Part shown: positions 45,001 through 51,000 of the stretch, one piece after another
How positions within the stretch are numbered: the first letter of the stretch is position 1
Layout of the letters: every line of letters starts with the position of its first letter
Assembly (NCBI GenBank): GCA_964035795.1
Contig: CAXIVU010000259.1
Coordinates: 1-64,000 of the forward strand
Direction: 5' to 3'
Length of the DNA stretch: 64,000 nucleotides
Source of the DNA: Pterobdella sp. o SKG-2022
Taxonomy: Eukaryota > Annelida > Clitellata > Hirudinida > Piscicolidae
Notes under the pieces: model-generated
Database searches by the model: none
Told to the model about the DNA's origin: nothing
Seen by the model: the letters and a program-made list of their open reading frames with translations, nothing else
Program-made: the position numbers and the translations under genes

Positions 45001-48000
45001 AATCTACGCCAACAGTTACTACTGTAGAAACAACAACGCCAACTACAATTTCTGTAACAACAACTTCATTGGCTACAGCTACAACAGTTTCGACAACGAT
45101 TGCAACATTAACGCAAACAACAACTGTTATTATGACAACAACGACAGAAATGTTGTCTAAATCTACGCCAACAGTTACTACTGTAGAAACAACAACGCCA
45201 ACTACAATAACTGTAACAACAACTTCATTGACTACAGCTACAACAGTTTCGACAACGATTGCAACATCAACGCAAACAACAACTGTTATTATGACAACAA
45301 CGACAAAAATGTTGTTTAAATCTACGCCAACAGTTACTACTGTAGAAACAACAACGCCAACTACAATAACTGTAACAACAACTTCATTGGCTATAGCTAC
45401 AACAGTTTCGACAACGATTGCAACATCAACGCAAACAACAACTGTTATTATGACAACAAAGACAGAAATGTTGTCTAAATCTACGCCAACAGTTACTACT
45501 GTAGAAACAACAACGCCAACTACAATAACTGTAACAACAACTTCATTGGCTACAGCTACAACAGTTTCGACAACGATTGCAACATCAACGCAAACAACAA
45601 CTGTTATTATGACAACAACGACAGAAATGTTGTCTAAATCTACGCCAACAGTTACTACTGTAGAAACAACAACGCCAACTACAATAACTGTAACAACAAC
45701 TTCATTGGCTACAGCTACAACAGTTTCGACAACGATTGCAACATCAACGCAAACAACAACTGTTATTATGACAACAAAGACAGAAATGTTGTCTACATCT
45801 ACGCCAACAGTTACTACTGTAGAAACAACAACGCCAACTACAATTTCTGTAACAACAACTTCATTGGCTACAGCTACAACAGTTTCGACAACGATTGCAA
45901 CATCAACGCAAACAACAACTGTTATTATGACAACAACGACAGAAATGTTGTCTAAATCTACGCCAACAGTTACTACTGTAGAAACAACAACGCCAACTAC
46001 AATAACTGTAACAACAACTTCATTGGCTACAGCTACAACAGTTTCGACAACGATTGCAACATCAACGCAAACAACAACGGTTATAATGACAACAACGACA
46101 GAAATGTTGTCTAAATCTACGCCAACAGTTACTACTGTAGAAACAACAACGCCAACTACAATAACTGTAACAACAACTTCATTGGCTACAGCTACAACAG
46201 TTTCGACAACGATTGCAACATCAACGCAAACAACAACTGTTATTATGACAACAACGACAGAAATGTTGTCTAAATCTACGCCAACAGTTACTACTGTAGA
46301 AACAACAACGCCAACTACAATAACTGTAACAACAACTTCATTGGCTACAGCTACAACAGTTTCGACAACGATTGCAACATCAACGCAAACAACAACTGTT
46401 ATTATGACAACAACGACAGAAATGTTGTCTAAATCTACGCCAACAGTTACTACTGTAGAAACAACAACGCCAACTACAATAACTGTAACAACAACTTCAT
46501 TGGCTACAGCTACAACAGTTTCGACAACGATTGCAACATCAACGCAAACAACAACTGTTATTATGACAACAACGACAGAAATGTTGTCTAAATCTACGCC
46601 AACAGTTACTACTGTAGAAACAACAACGCCAACTACAATAACTGTGACAACAACTTCATTGGCTACAGCTACAACAGTTTCGACAACGATTGCAACATCA
46701 ACGCAAACAACAACTGTTATTATGACAACAACGACAGAAATGTTGTCTAAATCTACGCCAACAGTTACTACTGTAGAAACAACAACGCCAACTACAATTT
46801 CTGTAACAACAACTTCATTGGCTACAGCTACAACAGTTTCGACAACGATTGCAACATTAACGCAAACAACAACTGTTATTATGACAACAACGACAGAAAT
46901 GTTGTCTAAATCTACGCCAACAGTTACTACTGTAGAAACAACAACGCCAACTACAATAACTGTAACAACAACTTCATTGGCTACAGCTACAACAGTTTCG
47001 ACAACGATTGCAACATCAACGCAAACAACAACTGTTATTATGACAACAACGACAGAAATGTTGTCTAAATCTACGCCAACAGTTACTACTGTAGAAACAA
47101 CAACGCCAACTACAATAACTGTAACAACAACTTCATTGGCTACAGCTACAACAGTTTCGACAACGATTGCAACATCAACGCAAACAACAACTGTTATTAT
47201 GACAACAACGACAGAAATGTTGTCTAAATCTACGCCAACAGTTACTACTGTAGAAACAACAACGCCAACTACAATTTCTGTAACAACAACTTCATTGGCT
47301 ACAGCTACAACAGTTTCGACAACGATTGCAACATTAACGCAAACAACAACTGTTATTATGACAACAACGACAGAAATGTTGTCTAAATCTACGCCAACAG
47401 TTACTACTGTAGAAACAACAACGCCAACTACAATAACTGTAACAACAACTTCATTGGCTACAGCTACAACAGTTTCGACAACGATTGCAACATCAACGCA
47501 AACAACAACTGTTATTATGACAACAACGACAGAAATGTTGTCTAAATCTACGCCAACAGTTACTATTGTAGAAACAACAACGCCAACTACAATTTCTGTA
47601 ACAACAACTTCTTTGGCTACAGCTACAACAGTTTCGACAACGATTGCAACATTAACGCAAACAACAACTGTTATTATGACAACAACGACAGAAATGTTGT
47701 CTAAATCTACGCCAACAGTTACTACTGTAGAAACAACAACGCCAACTACAATTTCTGTAACAACAACTTCATTGGCTACAGCTACAACAGTTTCGACAAC
47801 GATTGCAACATTAACGCAAACAACAACTGTTATTATGACAACAACGACAGAAATGTTGTCTAAATCTACGCCAACAGTTACTACTGTAGAAACAACAACG
47901 CCAACTACAATAACTGTAACAACAACTTCATTGGCTACAGCTACAACAGTTTCGACAACGATTGCAACATCAACGCAAACAACAACTGTTATTATGACAA

Positions 48001-51000
48001 CAACGACAGAAATGTTGTCTAAATCTACGCCAACAGTTACTACTGTAGAAACAACAACGCCAACTACAATTTCTGTAACAACAACTTCATTGGCTACAGC
48101 TACAACAGTTTCGACAACGATTGCAACATCAACGCAAACAACAACTGTTATTATGACAACAACGACAGAAATGTTGTCTAAATCTACGCCAACAGTTACT
48201 ACTGTAGAAACAACAACGCCAACTACAATAACTGTAACAACAACTTCATTGGCTACAGCTACAACAGTTTCGACAACGATTGCAACATCAACGCAAACAA
48301 CAACTGTTATTATGACAACAACGACAGAAATGTTGTCTAAATCTACGCCAACAGTTACTACTGTAGAAACAACAACGCCAACTACAATAACTGTAACAAC
48401 AACTTCATTGGCTACAGCTACAACAGTTTCGACAACGATTGCAACATCAACGCAAACAACAACTGTTATTATGACAACAACGACAGAAATGTTGTCTAAA
48501 TCTACGCCAACAGTTACTACTGTAGAAACAACAACGCCAACTACAATAACTGTAACAACAACTTCATTGGCTACAGCTACAACAGTTTCGACAACGATTG
48601 CTACATCAACGCAAACAACAACTGTTATAATGACAACAACGACAGAAATGTTGTCTAAATCTACGCCAACAGTTACTACTGTAGAAACAACAACGCCAAC
48701 TACAATAACTGTAACAACAACTTCATTGGCTACAGCTACAACAGTTTCGACAACGATTGCAACATCAACGCAAACAACAACTGTTATTATGACAACAACG
48801 ACAGAAATGTTGTCTAAATCTACGCCAACAGTTACTACTGTAGAAACAACAACGCCAACTACAATTTCTGTAACAACAACTTCATTGGCTACAGCTACAA
48901 CAGTTTCGACAACGATTGCAACATTAACGCAAACAACAACTGTTATTATGACAACAACGACAGAAATGTTGTCTAAATCTACGCCAACAGTTACTACTGT
49001 AGAAACAACAACGCCAACTACAATAACTGTAACAACAACTTCATTGGCTACAGCTACAACAGTTTCGACAACGATTGCAACATCAACGCAAACAACAACT
49101 GTTATTATGACAACAACGACAGAAATGTTGTCTAAATCTACGCCAACAGTTACTACTGTAGAAACAACAACGCCAACTACAATTTCTGTAACAACAACTT
49201 CATTGGCTACAGCTACAACAGTTTCGACAACGATTGCAACATTAACGCAAACAACAACTGTTATTATGACAACAACGACAGAAATGTTGTCTAAATCTAC
49301 GCCAACAGTTACTACTGTAGAAACAACAACGCCAACTACAATAACTGTAACAACAACTTCATTGGCTACAGCTACAACAGTTTCGACAACGATTGCAACA
49401 TCAACGCAAACAACAACTGTTATTATGACAACAACGACAGAAATGTTGTCTAAATCTACGCCAACAGTTACTACTGTAGAAACAACAACGCCAACTACAA
49501 TTTCTGTAACAACAACTTCTTTGGCTACAGCTACAACAGTTTCGACAACGATTGCAACATTAACGCAAACAACAACTGTTATTATGACAACAACGACAGA
49601 AATGTTGTCTAAATCTACGCCAACAGTTACTACTGTAGAAACAACAACGCCAACTACAATTTCTGTAACAACAACTTCATTGGCTACAGCTACAACAGTT
49701 TCGACAACGATTGCAACATTAACGCAAACAACAACTGTTATTATGACAACAACGACAGAAATGTTGTCTAAATCTACGCCAACAGTTACTACTGTAGAAA
49801 CAACAACGCCAACTACAATAACTGTAACAACAACTTCATTGGCTACAGCTACAACAGTTTCGACAACGATTGCAACATCAACGCAAACAACAACTGTTAT
49901 TATGACAACAACGACAGAAATGTTGTCTAAATCTACGCCAACAGTTACTACTGTAGAAACAACAACGCCAACTACAATTTCTGTAACAACAACTTCATTG
50001 GCTACAGCTACAACAGTTTCGACAACGATTGCAACATCAACGCAAACAACAACTGTTATTATGACAACAACGACAGAAATGTTGTCTAAATCTACGCCAA
50101 CAGTTACTACTGTAGAAACAACAACGCCAACTACAATAACTGTAACAACAACTTCATTGGCTACAGCTACAACAGTTTCGACAACGATTGCAACATCAAC
50201 GCAAACAACAACTGTTATTATGACAACAACGACAGAAATGTTGTCTAAATCTACGCCAACAGTTACTACTGTAGAAACAACAACGCCAACTACAATTTCT
50301 GTAACAACAACTTCTTTGGGTACAGCTACAACAGTTTCGACAACGATTGCAACATTAACGCAAACAACAACTGTTATTATGACAACAACGACAGAAATGT
50401 TGTCTAAATCTACGCCAACAGTTACTACTGTAGAAACAACAACGCCAACTACAATAACTGTAACAACAACTTCATTGGCTACAGCTACAACAGTTTCGAC
50501 AACGATTGCAACATCAACGCAAACAACAACTGTTATTATGACAACAAAGACAGAAATGTTGTCTAAATCTACGCCAACAGTTACTACTGTAGAAACAACA
50601 ACGCCAACTACAATAACTGTAACAACAACTTCATTGGCTACAGCTACAACAGTTTCGACAACGATTGCAACATCAACGCAAACAACAACTGTTATTATGA
50701 CAACAACGACAGAAATGTTGTCTAAATCTACGCCAACAGTTACTACTGTAGAAACAACAACGCCAACTACAATAACTGTAACAACAACTTCATTGGCTAC
50801 AGCTACAACAGTTTCGACATCGCTTGCAACATCAACGCAAACAACAACTCTTATTATGACAACAACGACAGAAATGTTGTCTAAATCTACGCCAACAGTT
50901 ACTACTGTAGAAACAACAACGCCAACTACAATAACTGTAACAACAACTTCATTGGCTACAGCTACAACAGTTTCGACAACGATTGCAACATCAACGCAAA

